DNA from: Pseudomonadota bacterium
GTDB taxonomy: Bacteria; Desulfobacterota; Desulfarculia; Desulfarculales; Desulfarculaceae
NCBI GenBank assembly: GCA_018819925.1
Contig: JAHJPG010000078.1
Coordinates: 1-64,000 of the forward strand
DNA length: 64,000 bases
Reading direction: 5' to 3'
Made by a program: the position numbers and the translations under genes. Shown piece by piece: positions 45,186-55,128 of this stretch (position 1 is the first letter of the stretch; every line of letters begins with the position of its first letter). The notes beneath the pieces were generated by a model. The model did no database searches, was not told where the DNA came from, and saw only the letters and a list, made by a program, of their open reading frames with translations.

Positions 45186-46280
45186 CTAGTCTACTTGCCA
45201 GTTGCGCGGGAAAACGTAACCCGCCTCTTGCTGCATCTGTATGTAGCGCTTTATCAAGGCCGTACCTGGCAGGCCGCGCTTGTCGGCTTCCTTGGCCTTT
45301 AGTTTGGCGACCTCGGGCAAGGCGTCAGCCCATTTGAGGCGCTGGGCTTGGGGCAAGCGGCTCACCTTGGCGCCGCTTTTGGCCAAGAAGCCCCTGATTT
45401 TTTCATCAAAGGCCTGCACGGTCTTGGGGCCGGCCACCGCCAGGTGCTTGCCCGCTTGCAGCACAATGGCCCTGACCTCGGGCGGCAGCTTTTCCAAACT
45501 GCGCAGGTTCATGGTCAACGCGGCGGCTGGCGGCGAGCCCAGATCTATCACGGTGACATAGGGCGCCACTTCGGGCCATTTCAGGCCGGCCATGATGGAT
45601 TCGAGAATGATCCAGCCCTGGTAGACCCCCATCTTGAAGGAGGTGTACCCTTCGCCGATGGAAGACTGCACCGGGACCGCGCCCAAGGGCTTGACCACGA
45701 TGAGGTTGGGGCCCCCGGCCGCGATCTTTTTGCCCTTAAGGTCGGCGATGCTGTTGACCGGAAAAGTGGTGATGAGTTGGTAGCTGCTGGCGGTGAGGTT
45801 GCAAAGCATCTTTTGGCCGTACTGGGTCTCGAAGACGCTGCGCATCACCGGGAATTCGTCAAAAAGCCTCCCGGTGATCTCGTTGACCATGACCTGGTCA
45901 GAGCTGGAAAAAGGAACGAAGTACCCGAAGTTGTGCAAAAACAGTTTGGCCGGCTCGAAAAGGTAGATCACGTAGCCGATGTCCAACAGGCCCATCTGCA
46001 CCGCTTCCAACACCTCGCCGTCCTTGGCCACCGTGCCGCCAAAGGCCTCGGTCCACTTGACTTCATAGGGTGTCTCGGCGGCCACCCGGCGGGAAACTTC
46101 GGCCTGGAAAATCTCCTTTACGATGGAGAACGCCTTGCCGGCCTGGATGGGCTTGGCCATGCCGATTTTTAGGTTGATGACTTTCTTTTCCGCCCACGCG
46201 TCTCCGGCGCTGGTGAAAACGGCCGTGGCCAACAACAACGCCAAGGCCAAAATGCAGGTCAATGCCTTAATTGCCTTCAT
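45186..46280 (-). CDS. TRAP transporter substrate-binding protein (DctP-like)
   Basis: signal peptide; 'EVKWTEAFGGTVAKDGEVLEAVQMGLLDIGYVIYLFEPAKL'; adjacent DctQM. Confidence 0.9.
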   Translation of the reverse strand: MKAIKALTCILALALLLATAVFTSAGDAWAEKKVINLKIGMAKPIQAGKAFSIVKEIFQAEVSRRVAAETPYEVKWTEAFGGTVAKDGEVLEAVQMGLLDIGYVIYLFEPAKLFLHNFGYFVPFSSSDQVMVNEITGRLFDEFPVMRSVFETQYGQKMLCNLTASSYQLITTFPVNSIADLKGKKIAAGGPNLIVVKPLGAVPVQSSIGEGYTSFKMGVYQGWIILESIMAGLKWPEVAPYVTVIDLGSPPAAALTMNLRSLEKLPPEVRAIVLQAGKHLAVAGPKTVQAFDEKIRGFLAKSGAKVSRLPQAQRLKWADALPEVAKLKAKEADKRGLPGTALIKRYIQMQQEAGYVFPRNWQVD

Positions 46281-46345
46281 CTGGTCACCCCCTCCCTTGG
46301 GAAGCATGGGTGTGGTCCCGGCAACTTGTCCGGGACTGGTCACAA

Positions 46346-46768
46346 TCACCCGCAATTAATGTTTTTGGGTTGTTCGGGAACGCAGTCTTGGCCGTCGCCG
46401 GGGCAATCGATCACGCAAAGCAGTTCAACCGGCTCATCTCCCAGGACCGCCCCACGGTGGAACTCGTTTTCATAGAAGATAACCGAGTCGCCGGGCCCCA
46501 CCTCCACCTTTTCGTTCTCCTCGTTTTCAAAAACCATGCGCCCCTTGAGGATGAAGGGCGATTGAACGTATTCGTGCTGGTGGAAGGGAACCATCTCCAG
46601 GGGCAGCCCCGGCTGAAGGGTGTATTTGCGCACGGCGTGTTTGTGGTGATACCTGTCGTCGCCGATCTCGTTGGAGAATATCCACTGGATCACCATCATG
46701 CCCTCGGGAGCGCCGAAGGGCACGCCTACATCAATTTTCTCAACGTCCTTGATCTTTCTGACTATCAT
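46346..46768 (-). CDS. cupin-domain protein
   Basis: 'KYTLQPGLPLEMVPFHQHEYVQSPFILKGRMVFENEENEKVEVGPGDSVIFYENEFHRGA'. Confidence 0.9.
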   Translation of the reverse strand: MIVRKIKDVEKIDVGVPFGAPEGMMVIQWIFSNEIGDDRYHHKHAVRKYTLQPGLPLEMVPFHQHEYVQSPFILKGRMVFENEENEKVEVGPGDSVIFYENEFHRGAVLGDEPVELLCVIDCPGDGQDCVPEQPKNINCG

Positions 46769-46801
46769 GGCCGCACTCCTTTCTAATTGCTCACCGATTG
46801 G

Positions 46802-47629
46802 TTAGATGCCGGTATGGATCAGCGACATCTCGTGGCCGGGGATGATGTAGCCGGGTTCGTTGCGTTCGGCTATGGCCTTAACTTTCTGGATGCTGTCGTA
46901 GAAATCGTAGGCGTTATAGGTGGTGGTGGGCGGGACCGCATGGCCGAACACAGGGGTGGCCGCTGGAATGGACACGGTGTTGCCTTCCAGGTCCATCATT
47001 TCCTTGGTTCCGGGAAACATCTGGAAATTGAAAAGGCAAAGGTCTCCCACCAAGACCACGGCGCCCTTTTTGGTGTTGACCACCACCGACTGGCTGCCCG
47101 TGGTGTGCCCCGGGGTTTTTATGAGCCGAACGCCGTCGGTCAGATCGAAGTCGCCGTCAATGCGCAGGTAGCGCCTCCCCCTGAGTTCGTCGATGACACC
47201 AGGGTCATAGTCCATGCGGATGGTTTGGATGGGCAGAGGCGACATCAGGTTGGCCCACTCGTCCTTTTGAAACACCACCCTGGCCTTGGAAAACAGCTTG
47301 CTGTTGGCGGCGTGGTCGTTGTGTAGGTGGGTGTAGACCACGGTGTCTATGTCTTGGGGCCCCACCCCCTCCTTTTCCAGGGCCTGGAGCATGTATTGCT
47401 TGCCCCCCTCGGCGGGCAAAAAACCCCAGGCCCGGCCCCCGATTATAAATTTTTCCGAGATTCCGGAATCAACCAGCACGAGACGGTCTTTGCTGCGCAA
47501 GAGAAAACCGAGGTATGGGGCACTGAGCTTATGATCCTCTTGCAGGGGAGGCAGGCCTGGTGTCCAGACAAGGGACAGGTTGGCCGTTATTTTCCCCAGA
47601 TACAAGACTTTGACTTCCCATGTTCTCAT
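46802..47629 (-). CDS. MBL-fold metallohydrolase (N-acyl-homoserine-lactonase-like)
   Basis: 'VVYTHLHNDHAANS', 'KTPGHTTGSQSVVV', 'GDLCLFNFQ', 'PGHEMSLI'. Confidence 0.92.
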   Translation of the reverse strand: MRTWEVKVLYLGKITANLSLVWTPGLPPLQEDHKLSAPYLGFLLRSKDRLVLVDSGISEKFIIGGRAWGFLPAEGGKQYMLQALEKEGVGPQDIDTVVYTHLHNDHAANSKLFSKARVVFQKDEWANLMSPLPIQTIRMDYDPGVIDELRGRRYLRIDGDFDLTDGVRLIKTPGHTTGSQSVVVNTKKGAVVLVGDLCLFNFQMFPGTKEMMDLEGNTVSIPAATPVFGHAVPPTTTYNAYDFYDSIQKVKAIAERNEPGYIIPGHEMSLIHTGI

Positions 47630-47828
47630 TTAGACCACCCTTTCTTGATGACATTGCCCAGACAGTCATAGCAACTAATATTATTTTAATTAACGCTAAA
47701 ATCTTTTTTATGTACTATTAAAAACGCCTGAAATCATCGCTTGCTTGCCGATTACAAGACCCCCGCCTGTGGTCTTTATCGGCTTATTCCAGGTAGCCGC
47801 CGCCCAAACCAACCAGTAAACCTTTTCC

Positions 47829-47840
47829 GTTTATTAGTTT
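47829..47840 (+). promoter_or_regulatory. repeat element GTTTATTAGTTT overlapping putative minus-strand promoter
   Basis: exact 12-bp repeat shared with 48081-48092; minus TTGACA (47863-47858) N16 TAAACT (47841-47836). Confidence 0.45.
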
Positions 47841-47989
47841 ATTTATTTATAAAGCCATGTCAAGTATTTTTTTATGAATAGTTTTTATCTGTTTTATATG
47901 GTAGTTACCTGTCTGAGGCAGGCATTGACGATAATTGATAAAACAGCGATATGGTCAAGGCCTACGTTAGTTACGCCCCAATAGCCGCC

Positions 47990-48004
47990 GTTTATTAAAT
48001 AAAC
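47990..48004. promoter_or_regulatory. candidate TetR operator: palindrome GTTTATT-A-AATAAAC
   Basis: perfect 7-bp arms in the divergent intergenic region. Confidence 0.5.
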
Positions 48005-48042
48005 TTTATGATATCAATTTTACTTTTAGCTAAACATTGTAA

Positions 48043-48071
48043 TTGACATAAATATTTACAGATGATATGAA
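48043..48071 (+). promoter_or_regulatory. candidate sigma70 promoter TTGACA-N17-TATGAA
   Basis: exact -35, 4/6 -10, upstream of acyl-CoA ligase gene. Confidence 0.5.
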
Positions 48072-48080
48072 ACCATTATA

Positions 48081-48092
48081 GTTTATTAGTTT
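48081..48092 (+). promoter_or_regulatory. repeat element GTTTATTAGTTT downstream of candidate promoter
   Basis: exact 12-bp match to 47829-47840. Confidence 0.45.
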
Positions 48093-48220
48093 CTATTGCT
48101 CTTATTATGTATGTGTCCGGTTTATTTATTAGTTACGGCTGTTACCGGATGCCTGATCGCCTGAAAAAATCCGCCGCCGCCCTTTTATGCAAGTCAAACG
48201 CCCGCCCGGGAGAGAAAGCC

Positions 48221-50128
48221 ATGGGTTCCTTACCGGGAATTGCCACTCTGGCCGACGTGGCAGCCATAGAGAAGACGCCTTACCACGAGCGCGTTACCCA
48301 ACCCTCCACCTATCACCAGATCGCCCAAGCGGCCCTGGCCGGGCCTGGCGAGCCGGCCATCAGTTTCATCGCGGCCGGCAACGACTTCGCCCGCCCGGTG
48401 CAGATCAACTATGGTCAACTGCTGGGGCGCATCAACCAGAGTGCCAACCTGTTTCATGCGTTGGGGGTGGGGCCACGGGACACCGTCTCCTATCTGCTCC
48501 CCAACCTTCCCCAAACCGTTTTCACCCTTTGGGGGGCCGAGGCGGCGGGAATCGCCAACCCCATCAACCCGCTTTTGGAACCAAAGGCCATCGCCGATAT
48601 CTGCCGGGCCGCGGGCACCAAGGTGCTGGTGGCATTGGGCGAGATGCCCGGAGTGGACATCTGGCAAAAGGCCATGGCGGTGCGCGGTGAGTTGCCCGGC
48701 CTGAAGGCGGTGGTGAAGGTGATGGGCCCGGCCGAGCCGGAGCGGGGGATTTTTGCCTTTGATGAAGAGGTGGCCAAACAGCCGGGCGACCGCCTGGTTT
48801 TCCAGCGCTCCTTTTCCCAAGAGCAAACCGCGAGCATATACCACACCGGCGGCACCACCGGCCGCCCCAAGCTGGCCCGCCGCAGCCACCTCAACGAGAT
48901 GCTCATGGCCTGGGTCCTGGCCCATGCCATGGCAATGTCCCGTGGCGAAACCATGATGCTGGGCCTGCCCCTGTTTCATTGCAACGGCACCATCGTCACC
49001 GGCCTGGCCCCCTTCTCCACCGGGGCCCAGGTGGTGATGCTCACCCCGGCGGGATTCCGGGATCAGGCCATGATGGCCAACTTCTACAAGATCGTTGAGC
49101 ATTACCGCCCCTCAAGCTTTTCCTGCGTCCCCACCGTGCTCTCGGTGCTGCTGGATCTGCCCCTGGGCGGAGCCGACATCTCTTCGCTCAAGTACGTGTT
49201 GTGCGGCGCGGCTCCCCTGAGCGTGGAGTTGTTCAACCGTTTCGAGGAAAAGACCGGCATGAAAATCCTCGAGGGCTACGGGCTTACCGAGGCCGCCGTC
49301 GCATCGGCAGCCAACCCCAGGGACGGCCGGCGCAAGGTGGGCAGCGTGGGGCTGCGCCTTCCCTATCATGATGTGCGGACCGTGGTGTTGGGCGCAGAGG
49401 GCCGATTCCTGCGCCAGGCCCATACCAACGAAATAGGCGCGGTGGCCATAAAGGGGCCCTGCGTTTTCCAGGGCTATGTGGAGCCGGAGCACAACCAAGG
49501 CGTGTGGTTGGATGACGGCTGGTTCAACACCGGGGATTTGGGCCGGCTGGACCAAGAGGGTTATCTTTGGCTCACCGGCCGGGAAAAGGACCTCATCATC
49601 AGAGGGGGGCACAACATCGACCCGGGGATGATCGAGGAGGCCATGTATCGCCATCCTCAGGTAAAGGCCGCCGCAGCGGTGGGCCGGCCCGACAAACACG
49701 CCGGAGAGGTGCCGGTGGTCTACGTTTCCCTGGCTGCGGATGCCGACCTGACTCCCGGGCAGCTCATGGAGCACGCCGCCGGCCAGATCGCCGAAAGGGC
49801 CGCAGTGCCCAAGGAGGTGATCGTGCTGGACGCGCTCCCCCTGACCGCCGTGGGCAAGGTGTTCAAACCGGCCCTGCGCCTGGACGCCATGGCCAGGGTC
49901 TGCCGTGATGAATTGGCCGGGCTTGATGGATTGCTCTCTGATTGGCAGGTGCAAGTGAGCGAAGACCCAACCCACGGCGCCAAGGCGGTTATCACCGCCA
50001 AGGCTTCGCCCGGGGTGAGCCAGCAGCAAGCGGCCGAGGCGATCAAGGAGCTTTTGGCCCGCTATACCTTCCGCTATGAAGTCGCGGTCAGCCCATCAAA
50101 ACAGGCTCCCGAAGAGGACGAGGCATGA
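48221..50128 (+). CDS. AMP-dependent acyl-CoA synthetase/ligase
   Basis: 'SIYHTGGTTGRPKLARRSH', 'EGYGLTEAAVASAANP', 'GWFNTGDLGRLDQEGYLWLTGREKDLIIRGGHNIDP'. Confidence 0.95.
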   Translation: MGSLPGIATLADVAAIEKTPYHERVTQPSTYHQIAQAALAGPGEPAISFIAAGNDFARPVQINYGQLLGRINQSANLFHALGVGPRDTVSYLLPNLPQTVFTLWGAEAAGIANPINPLLEPKAIADICRAAGTKVLVALGEMPGVDIWQKAMAVRGELPGLKAVVKVMGPAEPERGIFAFDEEVAKQPGDRLVFQRSFSQEQTASIYHTGGTTGRPKLARRSHLNEMLMAWVLAHAMAMSRGETMMLGLPLFHCNGTIVTGLAPFSTGAQVVMLTPAGFRDQAMMANFYKIVEHYRPSSFSCVPTVLSVLLDLPLGGADISSLKYVLCGAAPLSVELFNRFEEKTGMKILEGYGLTEAAVASAANPRDGRRKVGSVGLRLPYHDVRTVVLGAEGRFLRQAHTNEIGAVAIKGPCVFQGYVEPEHNQGVWLDDGWFNTGDLGRLDQEGYLWLTGREKDLIIRGGHNIDPGMIEEAMYRHPQVKAAAAVGRPDKHAGEVPVVYVSLAADADLTPGQLMEHAAGQIAERAAVPKEVIVLDALPLTAVGKVFKPALRLDAMARVCRDELAGLDGLLSDWQVQVSEDPTHGAKAVITAKASPGVSQQQAAEAIKELLARYTFRYEVAVSPSKQAPEEDEA

Positions 50129-51771
50129 AACTGGTGATCGTGGGCGGGGTGGCCGGGGGGGCCACCGCCGCCGCCAGGGCCCGGCGGCTCAACGAGGCGG
50201 CGCAAATAACCTTGATTGAAAAAGGCCCCCATGTCTCCTTTGCCAACTGCGGGCTGCCTTATTACGTGGGCAAGGTCATCAAACGCCAAGACGACCTGCT
50301 GATAAGCAACCCTCTGGCCTTCAAGGCCCGCTACGACATCGAGGTTTTGACCCGTCACGAGGTGACGGCCATCGGCCGCGCCTCCAAAGAATTGCTGGTC
50401 CGGAACCTGCTCAACGGTCAGGAAAAACAACTGGCCTATGACAAGCTGATCCTGGCCACCGGCGCGGAGCCCATGGGTCAGAACATACCCGGGGCCGGCC
50501 GGCCCGGGGTCTTCGCCTTGCGCTCCATCCCCGATGCCGACAGCATCAAGCGGCACCTGGCCTCGGCCCAGGTTAAAAACGCGGTGGTGGTGGGGGCGGG
50601 AGCCATCGGCCTGGAGATGGCCGACAACCTGCTCGACCTGGGGACCGGAGTAACCCTGCTGGAAATGGGCGACCAAGTCCTGCCGGCCCTGGACCCGGAG
50701 ATGGCGGCCTTCATGCAAGCACATCTGCGGGAGCGCGGGGTTGACATCCGGCTGGAGGCCCCCCTGCAAAGCATCGAACCCACGCCCAACGGACTGGCGG
50801 TCCATTTCGGAGAAAACGGCGGCCAGGTGGAATGCGGCCTGGTGCTGTTGTGCCTGGGCGTGCGGCCGCAAAATCTCTTGGCCGCCCAGGCCGGACTGGC
50901 CTTGAGCCCAAGCGGCCATGTCCGGGTGGACGCCCGCATGGCCACCAGCGATCCGGATATTTTCGCGGTAGGCGACGTGGCCCTGGCCCGCCACCGGGTC
51001 ACAGGCCATGGGGCCGCCATCCCCCTGGCCGGGCCGGCCAACAAGCAGGGCCGCATCGCCGCCGACAACGCCCTGGGACGATGCAGCCTATACCAAGGGA
51101 GCCTGGCCACCAATATCGTGCAATGCCAAGGCCTGGCCGCGGCCGCCACCGGCCTCAGCCAAAAGGCCGCCGCCGCCCGGGGCCTGCCCCATCTCGCCAG
51201 TTTCGTCCACGGCAACTCCCACTCCTCCTATTACCCCGGGGCCGAGCCGCTGTGCATAAAACTGATATTCACCCCTGGCCAAGGACGCCTGCTGGGGGCC
51301 CAGGTGGTTGGAGCCGGCGGGGTGGACAAACGAATCGACGTCTTGGCCACCGCCATTCATGGGGGGCTCAGAGTCTTTGACCTGCAAGAGCTGGACCTGG
51401 CCTACGCACCCCAGTTCGGCAGCGCCAAGGACCCAATCAACCTGGCGGGCTATGCCGCGGGCAACCTCCTCCAGGGCGACGTGGAAAACGCCGCCATCCA
51501 AGACCTATTCAGCGGCGGCCCAGAACAAACCATCATCGATCTGCGCTTGCCCGAAGAGATAGAGCGGCAAGGCGCCATAGCCGGCTCCCTGGTTCTGCCC
51601 CTGCCGCAGCTCCGGCAAAACTTGGACCAGTTGGACAAATCAAAATCCTATCTGCTGTGTTGCTCGGTGGGCCTGCGAGGTTATTTGGCCTACCGCCTAA
51701 TGCGCCAGGCGGGTTTCCAGGTGCGCAACCTCAACGGGGGCTACCGCTTGGCTGGGGTGAACCGCAACTGA
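50125..51771 (+). CDS. CoA-disulfide reductase-like FAD oxidoreductase with C-terminal rhodanese domain
   Basis: 'VIVGGVAGGATAAARARRLNEAAQITLIEKGPHVSFANCGLPYYVG' and 'TIIDLRLPEEIERQGAIAGSLVLPLPQLRQN...YLLCCSVGLRGYLAYRLM'. Confidence 0.95.
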   Translation: MKLVIVGGVAGGATAAARARRLNEAAQITLIEKGPHVSFANCGLPYYVGKVIKRQDDLLISNPLAFKARYDIEVLTRHEVTAIGRASKELLVRNLLNGQEKQLAYDKLILATGAEPMGQNIPGAGRPGVFALRSIPDADSIKRHLASAQVKNAVVVGAGAIGLEMADNLLDLGTGVTLLEMGDQVLPALDPEMAAFMQAHLRERGVDIRLEAPLQSIEPTPNGLAVHFGENGGQVECGLVLLCLGVRPQNLLAAQAGLALSPSGHVRVDARMATSDPDIFAVGDVALARHRVTGHGAAIPLAGPANKQGRIAADNALGRCSLYQGSLATNIVQCQGLAAAATGLSQKAAAARGLPHLASFVHGNSHSSYYPGAEPLCIKLIFTPGQGRLLGAQVVGAGGVDKRIDVLATAIHGGLRVFDLQELDLAYAPQFGSAKDPINLAGYAAGNLLQGDVENAAIQDLFSGGPEQTIIDLRLPEEIERQGAIAGSLVLPLPQLRQNLDQLDKSKSYLLCCSVGLRGYLAYRLMRQAGFQVRNLNGGYRLAGVNRN

Positions 51772-51813
51772 CCCCGCCGCCCGCCGGGGGGGCCGGCGAA
51801 TGCGCCCGGCTGG

Positions 51814-53079
51814 CTAGCGGGAAAAAAGGCCGAAAGGTAGATTGCCCCCGTCGTCAAAGGGCATGGCCGTAAGCGAACCCTCCAGGACGATGTTGTCCCT
51901 GGCCGCGGCCTCCTCGGCCAGGGCCTCTGATACGAACATCCGCCCCAACTCCAGGGTGTTCTTGATCCACACCACCCGAGCCTTGCCGAAGTCTTCAAGG
52001 CCCACGGTTTGCAGAGCGGTGGTCACGGCGGCGGCGTCCTGGTCATAGGACAAGGGAATGCGCCCCTTTTCCGGCACCGAGGCGGTGACGCAGTTCACCC
52101 GGGTCTTTTCCAGATCGATCTTTTCCACTAAGCGTTGGGCGGCGAAATCGGCGGTGCCCACGCCCAGGGCGTTGCCCTCGCTTTCCGGGGTCAACTCGCG
52201 CACGAAGATGCGCTTGAACTGGCGTTCGCTGGGCTCGGGGGTCACCTGGTTCATGATGCGTCCGGTCACATTGGAGTCCATGCCGCTGCCGCTTATGTTC
52301 TTGCCCATCTCGTCCACGATGAGCAGGTCCACGTTCTTGAAAGGCACCCGCCCCAGGAAATTACGGGCCTTCTCCAGCAGTTCCGAGTCGGTCTTGATGA
52401 ACTCCCGGGGGCCGCAAACTTTGAGATAAGCGGTCTGCTCATAGTGGTTTTCCACCAAGGCCACCCCGCAGACCACAGGCACCTTGTCCATCACCACCCC
52501 GGCGATGTCCCTGACCACCGTCTCGAAGCCATGCTGATAGAACTGGGAGTGGGCCAGTTTGGCCCCGGTTTCCTTGCCCATCCCGATGGTGAGCATTTTG
52601 CACAGGCCGCTCTCCACCACGCCCCGGAAGCTGGTGTGGGGCTTTACCCGGTTGACCACCACCACGTGGTCCGCCTGAGTAAAGTCGCGGCCGATGACCA
52701 CCGGCTGGCCGAAGCTGGTTTCCCCGATCTTATCGGTGGCGATGGAGGACTGGATGGGCGCACCCACCGTTTCCGGGGTGATGCCCAGGTGGGCCAACAT
52801 ATCGGCCTGGCCCTGGTCCGTGGCCCCGCCGTGGCTGCCCATGGCCGGCGCCACGAAGGGCTCGGCCCCCAGTTCCTTGAAAAAGGCCGCCACTGCGGCG
52901 ATGGCCTTAACCATGTCGGTGACTCCCCGGCTGCCGGCGGTGATGGCCACCCGCTGCCCGGGCCGCACCTTGGCGGAAAGCTTCAGGGCCTCCAGGCCCC
53001 GGCGCACCTCAAAGGACACATCCACGGCCGGCGAGGCCGGGAACTGGTTTTTCACCATGACAATCTTTGGAAAATTCAT
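51814..53079 (-). CDS. LarA-like (nickel-pincer isomerase superfamily/DUF2088) protein
   Basis: 'VAITAGSRGVTDMV', 'FVAPAMGSHGGATDQGQADMLAHLGI', 'VVVNRVKPHTSFRGVVESGLCKMLTIGMGKETGAKLAHS'. Confidence 0.82.
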   Translation of the reverse strand: MNFPKIVMVKNQFPASPAVDVSFEVRRGLEALKLSAKVRPGQRVAITAGSRGVTDMVKAIAAVAAFFKELGAEPFVAPAMGSHGGATDQGQADMLAHLGITPETVGAPIQSSIATDKIGETSFGQPVVIGRDFTQADHVVVVNRVKPHTSFRGVVESGLCKMLTIGMGKETGAKLAHSQFYQHGFETVVRDIAGVVMDKVPVVCGVALVENHYEQTAYLKVCGPREFIKTDSELLEKARNFLGRVPFKNVDLLIVDEMGKNISGSGMDSNVTGRIMNQVTPEPSERQFKRIFVRELTPESEGNALGVGTADFAAQRLVEKIDLEKTRVNCVTASVPEKGRIPLSYDQDAAAVTTALQTVGLEDFGKARVVWIKNTLELGRMFVSEALAEEAAARDNIVLEGSLTAMPFDDGGNLPFGLFSR

Positions 53080-53220
53080 ATGTCAGCCCCTGCCTTGCAT
53101 GCCATCCCGGCTATGCCCACGGGCGGCTTCAGCCGCCGGCCTTAACCAACCACGTCTATGGCTAATATAAAATTTTATCATCTTCGGTAGGCCAAAACAT
53201 GGCCAACCTCGCCCACATAG

Positions 53221-53258
53221 GGACAGCCGGCGCGATGCCCTCGCCGCGCCGGCTGTCC
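53221..53258. terminator. strong 3' hairpin downstream of AOR gene
   Basis: ggacagccggcgcg / cgcgccggctgtcc, 14-bp perfect arms, 10-nt loop, no obvious U-tract. Confidence 0.65.
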
Positions 53259-53278
53259 AAATTTCCGCAAAATCCGCC

Positions 53279-55114
53279 CTAGGCGATTCCCAGGCCGCGC
53301 AGGGTGTCCGAGGTGGGCACCCCTTCCTCGCTCCAACCGCGATGCTGGTAATAATCGCTGAGGAGGCGCCCCATGGGCGGCAGCTGGTTGGTTAGCTCCT
53401 CGCCCTCGCGGTTCAGGGTCATGAAACGTGGCGGCAGGAAGTCGTCCTTGCGGCTGATGCCCAGGCGGGTGTTGTACAAACGCTTGAGGTTGAAGACGCG
53501 CTCGCCGGCCTTCATCAACGATTCCACGTCCCACTGCTTGCCGGTGACCAGGGACATCCACTCCACCATGTTGTTCACCGTCACCGCCTTGCCGATTTGA
53601 GTAAAGCGGCACAGCAGCGCGCTGTCTTGCACGCACATCAGGTTCTGCAAGATGGAGGTGAAAGCCGCCTTGCCTTCCACTTGATAGGCGTCTTGGGGCT
53701 CTGCGATGCCGATCTCGGGCATGGTCAGGGCCAGTTCGTAGGGGTGGCTCCAACTGGCGTTGTGGCAAGCTCCCCGGGCTGCGGTGCCATAGGAAAGGGC
53801 CTGGCTGAAAAAGCGGCGGGGGTCGTGGGCCGAAGGCTCCAGGCCCTTGACATGCACCGCGAACTCGCTGGCGTTGTGGCCCAGCGCCTCGGCCATGGCC
53901 CTGGAGCCTTGGCTCATCAGTTCGCCTATTCCCTCGCGGCGGCCCATCTTGTCCACCATATCCACCATGGCCTGGGCGTTGCCCCAGGTAAGCTCCACCC
54001 CGCCGGTGTCCTCGGTGGTGATCAGGCCCTTTTCAAAGGCCTCCATGGCAAAAGCGATGGTGGCCCCGGTGGAGATGGTGTCCAGGCCGTAGAGGTTGCA
54101 CAGGTCGTTGGCCTTGCAAATGGCCTCCAGGTCGTCAACCAGGCATTCGCCGCCCAAGGTGCCCATGGTCTCGTATTCCGGCCCCGCGCAATCCAGGCCG
54201 GCATAGGGGCCTTCGGCAATCTTGATGTGCCGCCCGCAGGCGATGGGGCAGCGCAAGCAACCCTTGCGCCCGGTCAGTACGGTGTCGTGCAGCACCACGC
54301 CATTTATCTTGGCCACCCCCGGCCAACGGCCCTGCTTCCAGTTTTTCAGGGGAAAGTTGCCGGCCTTCTCGTAGTTCTCGGCCCCGCCGCCGGTGCCGTA
54401 CTTGCCAAAGGTCTCGGTGGCGGTGGTGATGTGCTTGAGCAGGCTCTTGACGCTTTGCTCCAGGCCCTCGGGGTCGGCCACCGGCACCGGGCCGTTGCCC
54501 GCGGCCACGATGGCCTTGAGGTTCTTGGAACCCAGCACCGCGCCCAGCCCGGTGCGCGCCGCCGCCCGCACCAGGGTGCCGATGTGGGGAACTCCGGCCA
54601 GGGGCGCCAAACGCTCGCCCGCCTGACCGATCACCGCCGCCGCCGCCTTGGGCGAAGTCTGGCTTTTCAGCCACCGGGCGGATTTCTCGGTGTCCTGCCC
54701 CCATATTTCGCCCGCGTCGCGAATCTCGGCCTTGTCCTCGTTGATGGCGATGTAGACCGGTTTGTCCGCCTTGCCGGTCACCACCAAGCCGTCATACCCG
54801 GACCTCTTGAGCAGCACCCCCCAGGAGCCTCCCACGTTGGACTCGCCGAAAATGCCGGTCTGCGGGGAGCGGGCCACGATGTGGTGGCGGCTCGAGGAGG
54901 GCACATTGGTGCCGGTGAAGGGCCCGGTCATGGCGATGAAGACGTTCTCCGGCCCCAGGGGGTCGGTGTCAGCGCTGGTTTCCTCGTAGAGCAGCTTGGC
55001 CGCCACTCCGGCGCCGCCAATGTAGGCGTCGGTAATCTCCGGAGCCAACTCCTGGGTCCGGACCTCGCGGCTAGTCAAGTCCACTCTGAGAAGTTTGCGA
55101 TGATATCCCGACAT
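53279..55114 (-). CDS. aldehyde:ferredoxin oxidoreductase (tungsten-pterin family)
   Basis: 'YHRKLLRVDLTSREVRTQELAPEITDAYIGGAGVAAKLLYEET', 'GPFTGTNVPSSSRHHIVARSPQTGIFGESNVGGSWG', 'CPIACGRHIKI'. Confidence 0.96.
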   Translation of the reverse strand: MSGYHRKLLRVDLTSREVRTQELAPEITDAYIGGAGVAAKLLYEETSADTDPLGPENVFIAMTGPFTGTNVPSSSRHHIVARSPQTGIFGESNVGGSWGVLLKRSGYDGLVVTGKADKPVYIAINEDKAEIRDAGEIWGQDTEKSARWLKSQTSPKAAAAVIGQAGERLAPLAGVPHIGTLVRAAARTGLGAVLGSKNLKAIVAAGNGPVPVADPEGLEQSVKSLLKHITTATETFGKYGTGGGAENYEKAGNFPLKNWKQGRWPGVAKINGVVLHDTVLTGRKGCLRCPIACGRHIKIAEGPYAGLDCAGPEYETMGTLGGECLVDDLEAICKANDLCNLYGLDTISTGATIAFAMEAFEKGLITTEDTGGVELTWGNAQAMVDMVDKMGRREGIGELMSQGSRAMAEALGHNASEFAVHVKGLEPSAHDPRRFFSQALSYGTAARGACHNASWSHPYELALTMPEIGIAEPQDAYQVEGKAAFTSILQNLMCVQDSALLCRFTQIGKAVTVNNMVEWMSLVTGKQWDVESLMKAGERVFNLKRLYNTRLGISRKDDFLPPRFMTLNREGEELTNQLPPMGRLLSDYYQHRGWSEEGVPTSDTLRGLGIA

Positions 55115-55128
55115 GGTCACTTCCTCCA

